Of a DNA stretch of 5,876 nt, positions 1 to 5,876 are shown piece by piece. The notes below the pieces were generated by a model, which was not told the origin of the DNA, did no database searches, and was given only the letters and a program-made list of their open reading frames with translations. Origin of the DNA: Paracoccus sp. (in: a-proteobacteria) (GTDB taxonomy: Bacteria > Pseudomonadota > Alphaproteobacteria > Rhodobacterales > Rhodobacteraceae); the NCBI GenBank assembly GCA_018056045.1, contig JAGPGI010000186.1, positions 1 to 5,876 on the forward strand. Reading direction: 5' to 3'. The translations under genes were made by a program, and so were the position numbers. Within the stretch, counting starts at the first letter, position 1. Every line of letters starts with the position of its first letter.

Positions 1-763
1 GCTCAAGTGTGCGGACAAAGTTCCCGGCATCCAGCAGGCTTGCATGGGTCCCGGTATCCAGCCAGGCAAAGCCACGGCCCATGCGCTCGACGGTCAGCTC
101 ACCATCGTGCAGATAGGTTTCCAGAAGCGTGGTGATCTCAAGCTCGCCCCGCGCCGAGGGCTCGACCCGCCGCGCCCGCTCGGGCGCACTGCCATCAAGG
201 AAATAAAGCCCGGTCACCGCGTAATCCGACGGCGGCTTCTCGGGTTTTTCGATGATCGCGTTCACGGTGCCGTTGCCGTCAAAGGCCACGACGCCATAGC
301 GTTCCGGGTCGGCCACGCGATAGCCGAAGACGGTGCCGCCCTGTGGCCGGCGGTCGGCGGCTTCCAGCAATTGCGGCAGGCCGTGGCCGAAGAAGATATT
401 GTCGCCCAGAACCATGGCCGAAGGCGCACCGGCCAGAAAATCCTCTGCCAGAATATAGGCCTGCGCCAGCCCGTCCGGCGATGGCTGGACGATATACTCA
501 AAGCTCAGGCCCCATTGCGTGCCGTCACCCAGCAGGCGGCGGAACTGTTCCTGATCCTCGGGCGTGGTGATGATGGCGATCTCGCGGATGCCGGCCAGCA
601 TCAGCACCGAGATCGGGTAGTAGATCATCGGCTTGTCATAGATCGGCAAAAGCTGCTTGGAGACGCCCATGGTGATCGGGTAAAGCCGCGTGCCCGAGCC
701 GCCGGCCAGAATGATGCCCTTGCGCCCGGTGGCACTTGCGACGGTCCTTGCGGGATTGGTCAT
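1..763 (-). CDS. rfbA: Glucose-1-phosphate thymidylyltransferase (RfbA/RmlA), C-terminus cut by window edge
   Basis: It catalyses the first step of dTDP-L-rhamnose synthesis in the cytoplasm: dTTP plus glucose-1-phosphate gives dTDP-glucose and pyrophosphate. The 254 visible residues carry the nucleotidyltransferase signature [13 protein letters not shown] (19-31), [12 protein letters not shown] (35-46), the metal-site motif VLGDN (118-122, Asp121), IIEKP (170-174), the family block ARGELEIT (204-211) and WLDTGTH (234-240, Asp236). The family is about 290 residues long, so roughly 35-45 C-terminal residues lie beyond base 1. The ATG at 763 overlaps the rfbD stop codon as ATGA and has a GGAG Shine-Dalgarno 8 bases upstream, which supports this start. 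It places about 10 more residues before the conserved KGIILAGG than E. coli RmlA has, and there is no alternative start in that stretch. It is the last visible gene of the rfbCBDA operon. The identification is secure. Confidence 0.96.
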   Translation of the reverse strand, partial: MTNPARTVASATGRKGIILAGGSGTRLYPITMGVSKQLLPIYDKPMIYYPISVLMLAGIREIAIITTPEDQEQFRRLLGDGTQWGLSFEYIVQPSPDGLAQAYILAEDFLAGAPSAMVLGDNIFFGHGLPQLLEAADRRPQGGTVFGYRVADPERYGVVAFDGNGTVNAIIEKPEKPPSDYAVTGLYFLDGSAPERARRVEPSARGELEITTLLETYLHDGELTVERMGRGFAWLDTGTHASLLDAGNFVRTLE

Positions 764-1611
764 GACGTCAACTCCAACAACACTTGGGCGAGACCGGCAC
801 GCCAGTCCGGGCGGGAAATGCCGAAATCACGCCGGATGGCGGAACAGTCCAGACGCGAGTTCATCGGGCGTCGCGCCGGGGTGGGATAGTCCGAACTTGC
901 AATATCCGTGACGCGGCAGGCAAGCCCGGCCTGCGCCATGATCTCACGCGCGAAGCCGGCCCAATTCGTGTCCGCCGCGCCGGAAAAGTGATAGACGCCG
1001 CCAAGGGCCGGCTCGGCGCGCATCGCCTGGGCCATGGTCAGGCAGGCCGAGGCGATATCGGCGGCCGGGGTCGGCCCGCCATGCTGGTCGGCGACGACGC
1101 GCAGCTCGTCGCGCTCGGCGCCCAGTCGCAGCATGGTTTTCACGAAATTCGCGCCATGGGCCGAAAATACCCATGACGTGCGCAGCACCGCCCATTGGCC
1201 GCCGGCGGCGGCGATGCCCCGCTCGCCGTCAAGCTTGCTGGCGCCATAGACGCCAAGGGGGCCGGTCGGGTCGGTCTCGACCCAGGGCTGGTCGCCCGAG
1301 CCGTCAAAGACGTAATCGGTCGAGATATGGACAAAAGGGATGCGCAGCCCGGCGGCGGCGCTGGCCATCGCGGCGGGTGCGGCGGCATTGATCTGCCCTG
1401 CCAGATCGGGTTCGGTTTCGGCGCGGTCGACGGCCGTATAGGCGGCCGCGTTGATCACCGCCTGGCAGCCGGATTCGCGGATGGCGCGCGCGCAGGCATC
1501 CGGATCGCTGAGGTCAGCCTCGTCCCGGCCCAGAAACCGTGCCTCGGGGGCTAGGCGCGCAAGCTCGCGCGCCACCTGTCCGGTCCGGCCGAAGACCAGA
1601 AGGCCGTTCAT
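760..1611 (-). CDS. rfbD: dTDP-4-dehydrorhamnose reductase (RfbD/RmlD)
   Basis: It performs the last step of the pathway, NAD(P)H-dependent reduction of dTDP-4-keto-L-rhamnose to dTDP-L-rhamnose. The 283-residue product has the usual family length and an SDR-type Rossmann fold. The nucleotide-binding loop is GRTGQV (8-13). NAAAYTAVD (54-62) is the typical RmlD stretch, [10 protein letters not shown] (95-104) carries the active-site Thr/Asp region, and YGASK (122-126) supplies the catalytic Tyr122 and Lys126. DQHGGPTPA (175-183) and RRPMNSRLD (247-255) match the RmlD substrate-side motifs. The frame stays open upstream to 1686, but the homologous N-terminus MNGLLVFG begins at the ATG at 1611, which overlaps the rfbB stop codon as ATGA. 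The stop codon overlaps the rfbA start in the same way. An AAAGG about 11 bases upstream is a plausible but weak ribosome site. No key residue appears to be missing. Confidence 0.96.
   Translation of the reverse strand: MNGLLVFGRTGQVARELARLAPEARFLGRDEADLSDPDACARAIRESGCQAVINAAAYTAVDRAETEPDLAGQINAAAPAAMASAAAGLRIPFVHISTDYVFDGSGDQPWVETDPTGPLGVYGASKLDGERGIAAAGGQWAVLRTSWVFSAHGANFVKTMLRLGAERDELRVVADQHGGPTPAADIASACLTMAQAMRAEPALGGVYHFSGAADTNWAGFAREIMAQAGLACRVTDIASSDYPTPARRPMNSRLDCSAIRRDFGISRPDWRAGLAQVLLELTS
772..775 (-). promoter_or_regulatory. Shine-Dalgarno of rfbA, inside the 3' end of rfbD
   Basis: On the minus strand GGAG is followed by an 8-base spacer and the ATG at 763. It lies within the last codons of rfbD, as expected for a translationally coupled pair. 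It supports the ATG that gives rfbA its N-terminal extension. Confidence 0.6.
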
Positions 1612-2645
1612 GCCTTGCCCAGCCTTTGGCCGACGCCCTCGCGCTCGAGCAGCGGGCGCCACCAGTCCTGATTGTCCAGATACCATTCGACGGTGCGGCG
1701 CAGCCCTTCCTCGACCGTGACCGAGGGACGCCAGCCCAGCTCGTTGCGGATGCGGTCGGGGTCGATCGCATAGCGGCGGTCATGGCCGGGACGGTCGGTG
1801 ACAAAGGTAATCAGCCGGTCATGCGGCGCGTTTTCGGGGCGCAGCCGGTCCATCTCGGCGCAGATGGTGCGCACGAGGTCGATGTTCTTCGCCTCGTTCT
1901 CGCCGCCGATATTGTAGCTGCGGCCCAGCTCGCCCTTTTCCAGCACCAAGAGCAGCGCATCGGCGTGATCCTCGACATAGAGCCAGTCACGGACATTGCC
2001 GCCATCGCCGTAAACCGGGATCGGACGGCCATGAAGCGCGTTCAGGATCACCACCGGCACCAGCTTTTCGGGGAAATGGAACGGCCCGTAATTGTTCGAG
2101 CAATTGGTCAGCACCACCGGCAGGCCATAGGTTTCGTGCCAGGCCCGCACCAGATGGTCCGACGCAGCCTTGCTGGCCGAATAGGGGCTGCGCGGGTCAT
2201 AGGGGGTGTCCTCGGTGAACTGCCCCGTCTCGCCCAGCGAACCGAAGACCTCGTCGGTCGAGATGTGATGAAAGCGGAAACCTTCGGGCTTGCCGGCGCG
2301 GGTCCAATAGGCGCGCGTGGCCTCGAGCAGGTTATAGGTGCCGGTCACGTTGGTTTCGATGAACGCGCCCGGCCCGTCGATCGAGCGATCGACATGGCTT
2401 TCGGCGGCCAGATGCATGACCGCGTCTGGCTTGTGCTGATCCAGCACCCGGTCCAGCGCGGCGCGGTCGCGGATATCGGCCTGCTCAAAGCTGTAAAGCG
2501 GGCTGTTCGAGACCGAAGCGACGTTTTCGAGGTTCGCGGCATAGGTCAGCGCGTCCAGATTGACGATCTCGTGGCCGCGGCGCACCGCAAGCCGGACCAC
2601 GGCCGAGCCGATAAAGCCCGCACCGCCCGTAACCAGAATCTTCAT
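1608..2645 (-). CDS. rfbB: dTDP-glucose 4,6-dehydratase (RfbB/RmlB)
   Basis: It converts dTDP-glucose to dTDP-4-keto-6-deoxyglucose, the second step of the pathway, using tightly bound NAD+. The 345-residue product is full length for this extended-SDR family. It starts directly with the Rossmann motif TGGAGFIG (6-13), followed by [13 protein letters not shown] (30-42) and DIRD (57-60). [10 protein letters not shown] (79-88) is the RmlB signature. [10 protein letters not shown] (127-136) holds the catalytic Asp131 and Glu132, and YSASK (155-159) gives Tyr155 and Lys159. NCSNNYGP (181-188), RDWLYVEDH (219-227) and [12 protein letters not shown] (284-295) are the nucleotide-sugar binding motifs that separate RmlB from GalE-type epimerases. 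The ATG overlaps the rfbC stop codon as ATGA, with GAGG 7 bases upstream. It is the second gene of the operon and its stop overlaps rfbD. Confidence 0.97.
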   Translation of the reverse strand: MKILVTGGAGFIGSAVVRLAVRRGHEIVNLDALTYAANLENVASVSNSPLYSFEQADIRDRAALDRVLDQHKPDAVMHLAAESHVDRSIDGPGAFIETNVTGTYNLLEATRAYWTRAGKPEGFRFHHISTDEVFGSLGETGQFTEDTPYDPRSPYSASKAASDHLVRAWHETYGLPVVLTNCSNNYGPFHFPEKLVPVVILNALHGRPIPVYGDGGNVRDWLYVEDHADALLLVLEKGELGRSYNIGGENEAKNIDLVRTICAEMDRLRPENAPHDRLITFVTDRPGHDRRYAIDPDRIRNELGWRPSVTVEEGLRRTVEWYLDNQDWWRPLLEREGVGQRLGKA

Positions 2646-3223
2646 AGCCTTGCCTCGTAATCAAATGGCCCCTCATAGGTGAAGGGGCTGTCGAAATCGG
2701 CCAGTGCGGTCGCGCCACTGTCTTTTGCCGACAGCAGCGGCGTGCCCTGAAGGCCCCAATCGATGCCGACACTGTCCCATGCGACACCGCCATCGCATTC
2801 CTGCGCATAATGATCGGTACATTTATAGACGATTTCCGTGTCGGGTTCGCGGGTCACGAAACCGTGCAGAAAGCCGGCCGGGATCCAGAGCTGGCGGGCA
2901 TTTTCAAAGGACAGCTCGGCCCCGTACCACTGACCATAGCTCGGGCTGCCCTTGCGGATATCGACCGCGACATCGAACAGCCTGCCGCGTCCGCAGCGCA
3001 CCAGCTTGCCCTGCGCGTGGGGCGGCGACTGGAAATGCAGCCCGCGCAGCGTGCCCACCGCAGCCGACATCGAGTGGTTGTCCTGCACGAATTCAGGCAG
3101 ATCCAGCCCGGCGGCATGCAGTGTCTTGCGGTTCCAGCTTTCAGAGAAAAAGCCCCGGGCATCGCCGATACGCTTCGGGACGATGACCAGAACGCCTGGA
3201 AGCGAGGTCTTGTCTATCTGCAT
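2642..3223 (-). CDS. rfbC: dTDP-4-dehydrorhamnose 3,5-epimerase (RfbC/RmlC)
   Basis: It epimerises C3 and C5 of dTDP-4-keto-6-deoxyglucose, the third step of the pathway, as a cofactor-free cupin-fold enzyme. From the ATG at 3223 the product is 193 residues. Seen in order: [12 protein letters not shown] (20-31), QDNHSMS (47-53), LRGLHFQ (59-65) with the catalytic-base candidate His63, QGKLVRC (71-77) with Lys73, FDVAVDIR (83-90), IPAGFLHGF (114-122), the Tyr133 region EIVYKCTD (130-137) and LLSAKD (163-168). His63, Lys73 and Tyr133 fall where I recall the active-site residues of Salmonella RmlC; together with the N-terminus [11 protein letters not shown] this favours the 3223 start. Alternatives in the same frame are ATG 3229 and GTG 3247, adding 2 or 8 residues. 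None of the three has a clear Shine-Dalgarno. It is the promoter-proximal gene of rfbCBDA. Confidence 0.95.
   Translation of the reverse strand: MQIDKTSLPGVLVIVPKRIGDARGFFSESWNRKTLHAAGLDLPEFVQDNHSMSAAVGTLRGLHFQSPPHAQGKLVRCGRGRLFDVAVDIRKGSPSYGQWYGAELSFENARQLWIPAGFLHGFVTREPDTEIVYKCTDHYAQECDGGVAWDSVGIDWGLQGTPLLSAKDSGATALADFDSPFTYEGPFDYEARL
2653..2656 (-). promoter_or_regulatory. Shine-Dalgarno of rfbB, inside the 3' end of rfbC
   Basis: Minus-strand GAGG with a 7-base spacer to the rfbB ATG at 2645. It is embedded in the final codons of rfbC. It supports the RmlB start given, although a GAGG in GC-rich coding sequence can also arise by chance. Confidence 0.45.
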
Positions 3224-3301
3224 TTTCATCAATCGGATTTGAGTCACGCGTCACAGCGTATGAATGAACTTGGGGGCGGGCACAAGCGTCGCGCGGGATT
3301 G

Positions 3302-3315
3302 CGCCCGGTCGGGCG
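3302..3315. repeat. Short inverted repeat in the rfbC leader
   Basis: CGCCCG and CGGGCG are perfect 6-base arms separated by two bases, about 80 bases upstream of the rfbC ATG. In RNA it could form only a 5-bp stem with a 4-base loop. In DNA it could be a dyad for a dimeric regulator. No T-run follows on either side, so it is not a standard terminator. In GC-rich DNA such dyads arise by chance. Confidence 0.3.
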
Positions 3316-3340
3316 AGGCGTTCCCGAAACGGATAAAATG

Positions 3341-3371
3341 CGCCGGGAATAGGGTGTGACTTGCCCCGGCG
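3341..3371. repeat. Inverted repeat with 7-base arms spanning the candidate promoters
   Basis: CGCCGGG (3341-3347) pairs with CCCGGCG (3365-3371) around a 17-base centre. The arm centres are about 24 bases apart, a spacing compatible with sites on one DNA face, and the element overlaps the best promoter-like hexamers of both directions. It could be an operator or chance; no regulator family is recognisable from it. Confidence 0.25.
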
Positions 3372-3441
3372 GGTAAGGGTTTTCTTAAGCAGCCGAACGT
3401 AACCCTGCCTCAAGACCTGCGAACAACAGTGATATCATGCC

Positions 3442-5876
3442 ATGCTCCGCTATAGCCATGTCGCGACCTATTTCGGGCCCAACGCCAGTCTGGTGAGCAA
3501 TATCACGGACCTGCAGACCTCTGCGGGCCAGTCCGGGTATATGCTCTATAGTATCACGCATATCGGAGGCGGTTTCGCTGCCTTTGCCTTCAATTCGCCG
3601 CTGCAGCCGATCCAGATGATCGACAGCCGGCCACATTCAAGCTGGACCAGCTATGCCGGCTCGCCGACGGTCGCGCTGGTCGAGCTGGGAGGCGAGCCGG
3701 CGTTGTTCGGGGCGGGTCTGATCAACGGCATGGGGCTGGGAACGCTGCTCAATTCCGGCGGCGGTTTTGGCGCCGTTGCGCAGTTGCAGGGCATGAACCG
3801 GCTTGCCGGCGATGTGATCCTGCTCGGCCAGTTCGATACGCCGCAGGGCGAGTTCCTGTATTCGGTGCGCAATGGCCAGACCGCCTTCGACACCTGGCGG
3901 GTCGGCGAGAACGGGGCGGTCAGCTTTGTCGGCCGCTCGCAACTGCCCTGGGGCGACGGCATGCCGGGGACCGAGATCAGCGACATGGAGGTGGTCAGGC
4001 TGGCCGACCGCAGCTTCATGGTCTCGGTCTCGGCGCTGGGGAACTATGTCGCGGCGCAGATGCTGAACGCCAATGGCACGGCCGGCGGCGCAACGATGCT
4101 GTGGGCGGATCGCGGGTTGGGCCTGAACCAGCCGTCGCATCTGACCACGGTGACGGTTGGCAGCGTCACCTATGTGGTCGTGGCCTCGGCGCAAAGCTCG
4201 TCACTGACGACATTGCGGCTGACCTATTCGGGCGAATTGCTGCCCTCTGATCACATCATCGACGAACTGACGACACGCTTTCGCGGGGCGACGGCGCTGG
4301 ATTCAGTGACCATAAACGGGCGCGCCTTTGTTTTCGTGGGCGGTGGCGATGACGGGATCAGCGTCTTTACCCTCACGCCCGACGGCCGGCTTCTGCATCT
4401 CGTCACGCTGGCGGATGCCGATGACCGCGCCATGGCCGATGTCTCGGCACTTACGGCCGAGGTGATCGACGGCCAGATCGTGCTGTTCGTCGCATCGCAG
4501 ACGGAACGGGGGATCACGCAACTCGTCTTTGACCCGGGCCAGATCGGCATCACCAGCGTCACGGGCGAGGGGCGGCAGGACGGCACCTCGGGCAATGACA
4601 TGATGCTGGGCGGTCCGGCCACGCGCGCGCTGGTCGGCGGTGCTGGCGACGACATCCTGATCGCCGGCTATACGGCCCTGACCATGGTGGGCGGTGCCGG
4701 TGCCGATACCTTCGTGGCCCGCGAGGTCAATGGCCATATCATCATCACGGATTTCACCCCGGGCGAGGACGCGCTGGACCTTTCCCTGCTGGGGATGATC
4801 CGCTCGATCTGGCAGTTGGAGTTCCGTCCGCAGGCCGATGGCATCAAGATCCAGTTCGGCAACACCACCATCGTGATCAAGACCGCCGACGGCCAGACCC
4901 TGCAGGCCAGCTATTTTGACAATTCGCTGTTTCCGGTCGCCCATTACGGTACGCCGAACATGCGCACGAACATTCTCGGCACCTATGGACATGACACGCT
5001 GATCGCCGGAGCCTATGGCTCTGCGATCACCGGGCTGGGGGGCAACGACCAGCTATTGGGGGGGGACGGCGCCGATTTCCTGAACGGCGGCGCGGGCAGG
5101 GACACGCTCAGCGGTGGCAGCGGCAACGACACGCTGCATGGCGGGGATGATGTCGACATCATCCGCGGCCATGCGGGCGACGACCGGCTGGTTGGCAATG
5201 GCGGCAATGATGGCCTGTATGGCGGGTCGGGCAACGACACCATCCTGGGCGATGCCGGCAACGATGTGCTGGTCGGCGAGGAAGGCGACGACCACATGAC
5301 CGATCTGATCGGTCACAACGCGCTCTGGGCCGCCAATGGCAATGACCTGCTGCACACCGGCGGGGGCAATGACACGCTCAGCGGTGGCGCCGGCAACGAC
5401 ACGATGAACGCGAACCAGGGTCAGGACACAATGACCGGCGGTGACGGCAATGACTGGATGTATGCCGCGGCCGGCGACGACACGCTCGATGGCGGTTCGG
5501 GCAATGACACGCTTTATGGCGGGATCGGCAATGACCGCATGGATGGCGGGACCGGCAACGACATTCTCGACGGGGATCAGGGCAATGACTGGATGCTGGG
5601 AATGTCCGGAAATGACACCCTGAGCGGCCGCGACGGGCATGACGTGCTTCTGGCCCATGGCGGCCATGACTCGATGCGCGGCGGTTCCGGCAATGACATT
5701 CTCTACGGCGCCGAGGGAAATGATTCGCTGATGGGCGAAGGCGGCAACGACTCGATCTATGCCGGTCTCGACGCCGACACCGTCTATGGCGGCAGCGGCA
5801 ACGACTTGCTGGACGGGGGTGACGGCAACGATTTCATGGTCGCCGATGGCGGCGACGACACGGTCCGCGGCGGCAC
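3442..5876 (+). CDS. RTX calcium-binding protein with seven-repeat N-terminal domain, C-terminus beyond window
   Basis: The frame is open from the ATG at 3442 to the window edge, 811 residues with no stop. An in-frame TGA at 3430 rules out an earlier start, and no clear Shine-Dalgarno precedes the ATG. Residues 1 to about 370 hold seven degenerate repeats of about 52 residues, such as VTINGRAFVFVGGGDDGISV (289-308), read as a candidate beta-propeller. Residues 381-425 are five RTX nonapeptides, followed by DFTPGEDALDLS (437-448), the motif that normally closes serralysin-type RTX domains. After a linker (449-512), 33 nonapeptides of the GGxGxDxUx type run from 513 to 809. There is no Sec signal peptide and no transmembrane segment. 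RTX proteins are typically exported by a type I system through a C-terminal signal and fold on binding external calcium; that signal would be off the window. No catalytic domain is visible, so adhesin, matrix protein or other surface roles are possible. No specific name is justified. Confidence 0.93.
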   Translation, partial: MLRYSHVATYFGPNASLVSNITDLQTSAGQSGYMLYSITHIGGGFAAFAFNSPLQPIQMIDSRPHSSWTSYAGSPTVALVELGGEPALFGAGLINGMGLGTLLNSGGGFGAVAQLQGMNRLAGDVILLGQFDTPQGEFLYSVRNGQTAFDTWRVGENGAVSFVGRSQLPWGDGMPGTEISDMEVVRLADRSFMVSVSALGNYVAAQMLNANGTAGGATMLWADRGLGLNQPSHLTTVTVGSVTYVVVASAQSSSLTTLRLTYSGELLPSDHIIDELTTRFRGATALDSVTINGRAFVFVGGGDDGISVFTLTPDGRLLHLVTLADADDRAMADVSALTAEVIDGQIVLFVASQTERGITQLVFDPGQIGITSVTGEGRQDGTSGNDMMLGGPATRALVGGAGDDILIAGYTALTMVGGAGADTFVAREVNGHIIITDFTPGEDALDLSLLGMIRSIWQLEFRPQADGIKIQFGNTTIVIKTADGQTLQASYFDNSLFPVAHYGTPNMRTNILGTYGHDTLIAGAYGSAITGLGGNDQLLGGDGADFLNGGAGRDTLSGGSGNDTLHGGDDVDIIRGHAGDDRLVGNGGNDGLYGGSGNDTILGDAGNDVLVGEEGDDHMTDLIGHNALWAANGNDLLHTGGGNDTLSGGAGNDTMNANQGQDTMTGGDGNDWMYAAAGDDTLDGGSGNDTLYGGIGNDRMDGGTGNDILDGDQGNDWMLGMSGNDTLSGRDGHDVLLAHGGHDSMRGGSGNDILYGAEGNDSLMGEGGNDSIYAGLDADTVYGGSGNDLLDGGDGNDFMVADGGDDTVRGG
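3505..4566 (+). repeat. Seven degenerate ~52-residue repeats (candidate beta-propeller blades)
   Basis: Each unit has a start like ITDLQ or ISDME, a turn, a hydrophobic strand, a gap of about nine residues and a second strand ending in a DG, NG or SG turn. Aligning by the hydrophobic strand gives anchors near residues 36 (MLYS), 89 (ALFG), 138 (FLYSV), 192 (FMVSV), 244 (YVVVAS), 296 (FVFVGG) and 348 (VLFVAS). The spacings are 53, 49, 54, 52, 52 and 52. Regular four-strand units of this size repeated seven times fit a propeller fold. That fold is my inference, not a recognised domain hit. Confidence 0.6.
4579..4785 (+). repeat. First RTX block (five nonapeptides) with serralysin-like DFxxGEDxxDLS cap
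   Basis: In exact nine-residue register from residue 381: GTSGNDMML, GGPATRALV, GGAGDDILI, AGYTALTMV, GGAGADTFV. Units 1, 3 and 5 are canonical, while 2 and 4 keep only the hydrophobic position, so only one face of the beta-roll has full calcium ligands. HIIITDFTPGEDALDLS (432-448) follows, as at the end of the RTX domain of serralysin-type peptidases. Here it is internal rather than terminal. Confidence 0.8.
4978..5868 (+). repeat. Second RTX block: 33 unbroken 27-bp / nine-residue repeats, continuing off the window
   Basis: From residue 513 every nine residues begins a new unit with no insertion or deletion across 891 bases; a further GG at 810-811 starts the next one. Aspartate at position 6 is kept in 31 of 33 units, the exceptions being AGAYGSAIT (522-530) and DLIGHNALW (621-629). 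Glycine at position 4 is kept in 30. Position 8, the buried aliphatic one, is Met in 8 units. Pairs of units should form turns of a parallel beta-roll with calcium between loops. The true array end is not visible. Confidence 0.92.

Larger units (their letters stand above)
3224..3441. promoter_or_regulatory. Divergent intergenic region between rfbC and the RTX gene
   Basis: About 218 bases separate the two divergent genes, so both promoters should lie here. On the minus strand TTACCC (3371-3376), a 17-base spacer and CCTATT (3348-3353) make the best sigma-70-like pair I can find for rfbC, and it is weak. For the plus strand, TTGCCC (3361-3366) with a 17-base spacer to CTTAAG (3384-3389) is weaker still. 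These candidates overlap, so a shared regulator could act on both. A short direct repeat, GTCACGC then GTCACAG (3243-3256), touches the alternative GTG start of rfbC. I recognise no known operator or riboswitch, and neither gene has an obvious ribosome site at this end. Confidence 0.4.

Noticed and set aside
44..889. Plus-strand open frame of 281 codons over rfbA and the end of rfbD
   Set aside because: It is the complement of rfbA, which has all its catalytic motifs on the minus strand; the plus-strand product is arbitrary.
1539..2660. Long plus-strand open frame (373 codons) opposite rfbB
   Set aside because: It is antisense to a full-length, motif-complete rfbB. GC-rich coding sequence leaves long open antisense frames, and the predicted protein shows no recognisable family.
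3302..3315. Possible intrinsic terminator
   Set aside because: The stem is very short, no T-run follows on either strand, and no gene ends here; both flanking genes point away from it.
3637..4992. Minus-strand frames opposite the N-terminal half of the RTX protein
   Set aside because: They overlap a continuous sense frame with structured internal repeats and have low-complexity His/Arg/Asp-rich products typical of antisense in GC-rich genes.
5053..5667. Minus-strand 204-codon frame with VIA/VVA-type repeats opposite the RTX array
   Set aside because: The periodic peptide is the reverse-strand reading of the 27-bp RTX repeats. The sense frame has the canonical GGxGxDxUx pattern.
4978..5868. 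CRISPR-like or satellite array suggested by the regular 27-bp period
   Set aside because: The units are not conserved at DNA level, there are no spacers, and the period is explained by nine-residue coding repeats.
1..5876. A new defence or other undescribed multi-gene system
   Set aside because: The left half is a standard four-gene rhamnose pathway and the right half is one RTX protein. No nuclease, helicase, reverse transcriptase, toxin pair or mobile-element signature is present.

Overview
The window looks like chromosome from a GC-rich alphaproteobacterium, most likely Rhodobacterales (Paracoccus or a relative). That placement is an inference from base composition, codon use and the style of the RTX protein; nothing in the window fixes the genus. 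There are two divergent transcription units separated by about 0.2 kb.

Left unit (bases 1 to about 3223, minus strand): a compact dTDP-L-rhamnose operon transcribed right to left in the order rfbC (3,5-epimerase), rfbB (4,6-dehydratase), rfbD (4-ketoreductase), rfbA (thymidylyltransferase). rfbA runs off the left edge, so its C-terminus is missing. Each of the three junctions is the same 4-base ATGA overlap, so the four enzymes are probably translationally coupled. Together they convert glucose-1-phosphate and dTTP to dTDP-L-rhamnose, a donor for O-antigen, capsule or exopolysaccharide. No glycosyltransferase is visible, so the final glycan is unknown.

Middle (3224-3441): the shared upstream region. 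It holds two short GC-rich inverted repeats and only weak promoter-like hexamers.

Right unit (3442 to the right edge, plus strand): the first 811 residues of a large RTX-type calcium-binding protein with no Sec signal peptide. Its N-terminal 370 or so residues contain seven degenerate repeats of about 52 residues, which I read as a candidate seven-bladed beta-propeller. A short five-unit RTX block follows, ending in a serralysin-like DFxxGEDxxDLS motif. After a linker of about 65 residues comes a second RTX block of 33 consecutive nine-residue units in unbroken register, still running at the window edge. This architecture suggests a type I secreted extracellular or surface protein. Its position beside the rhamnose operon is compatible with a role at the cell surface or in the matrix, but the sequence does not show that directly.

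I see no RNA gene, mobile element, CRISPR array or clear terminator. The pathway genes are ordinary; the unusual part is the repeat architecture of the RTX protein.
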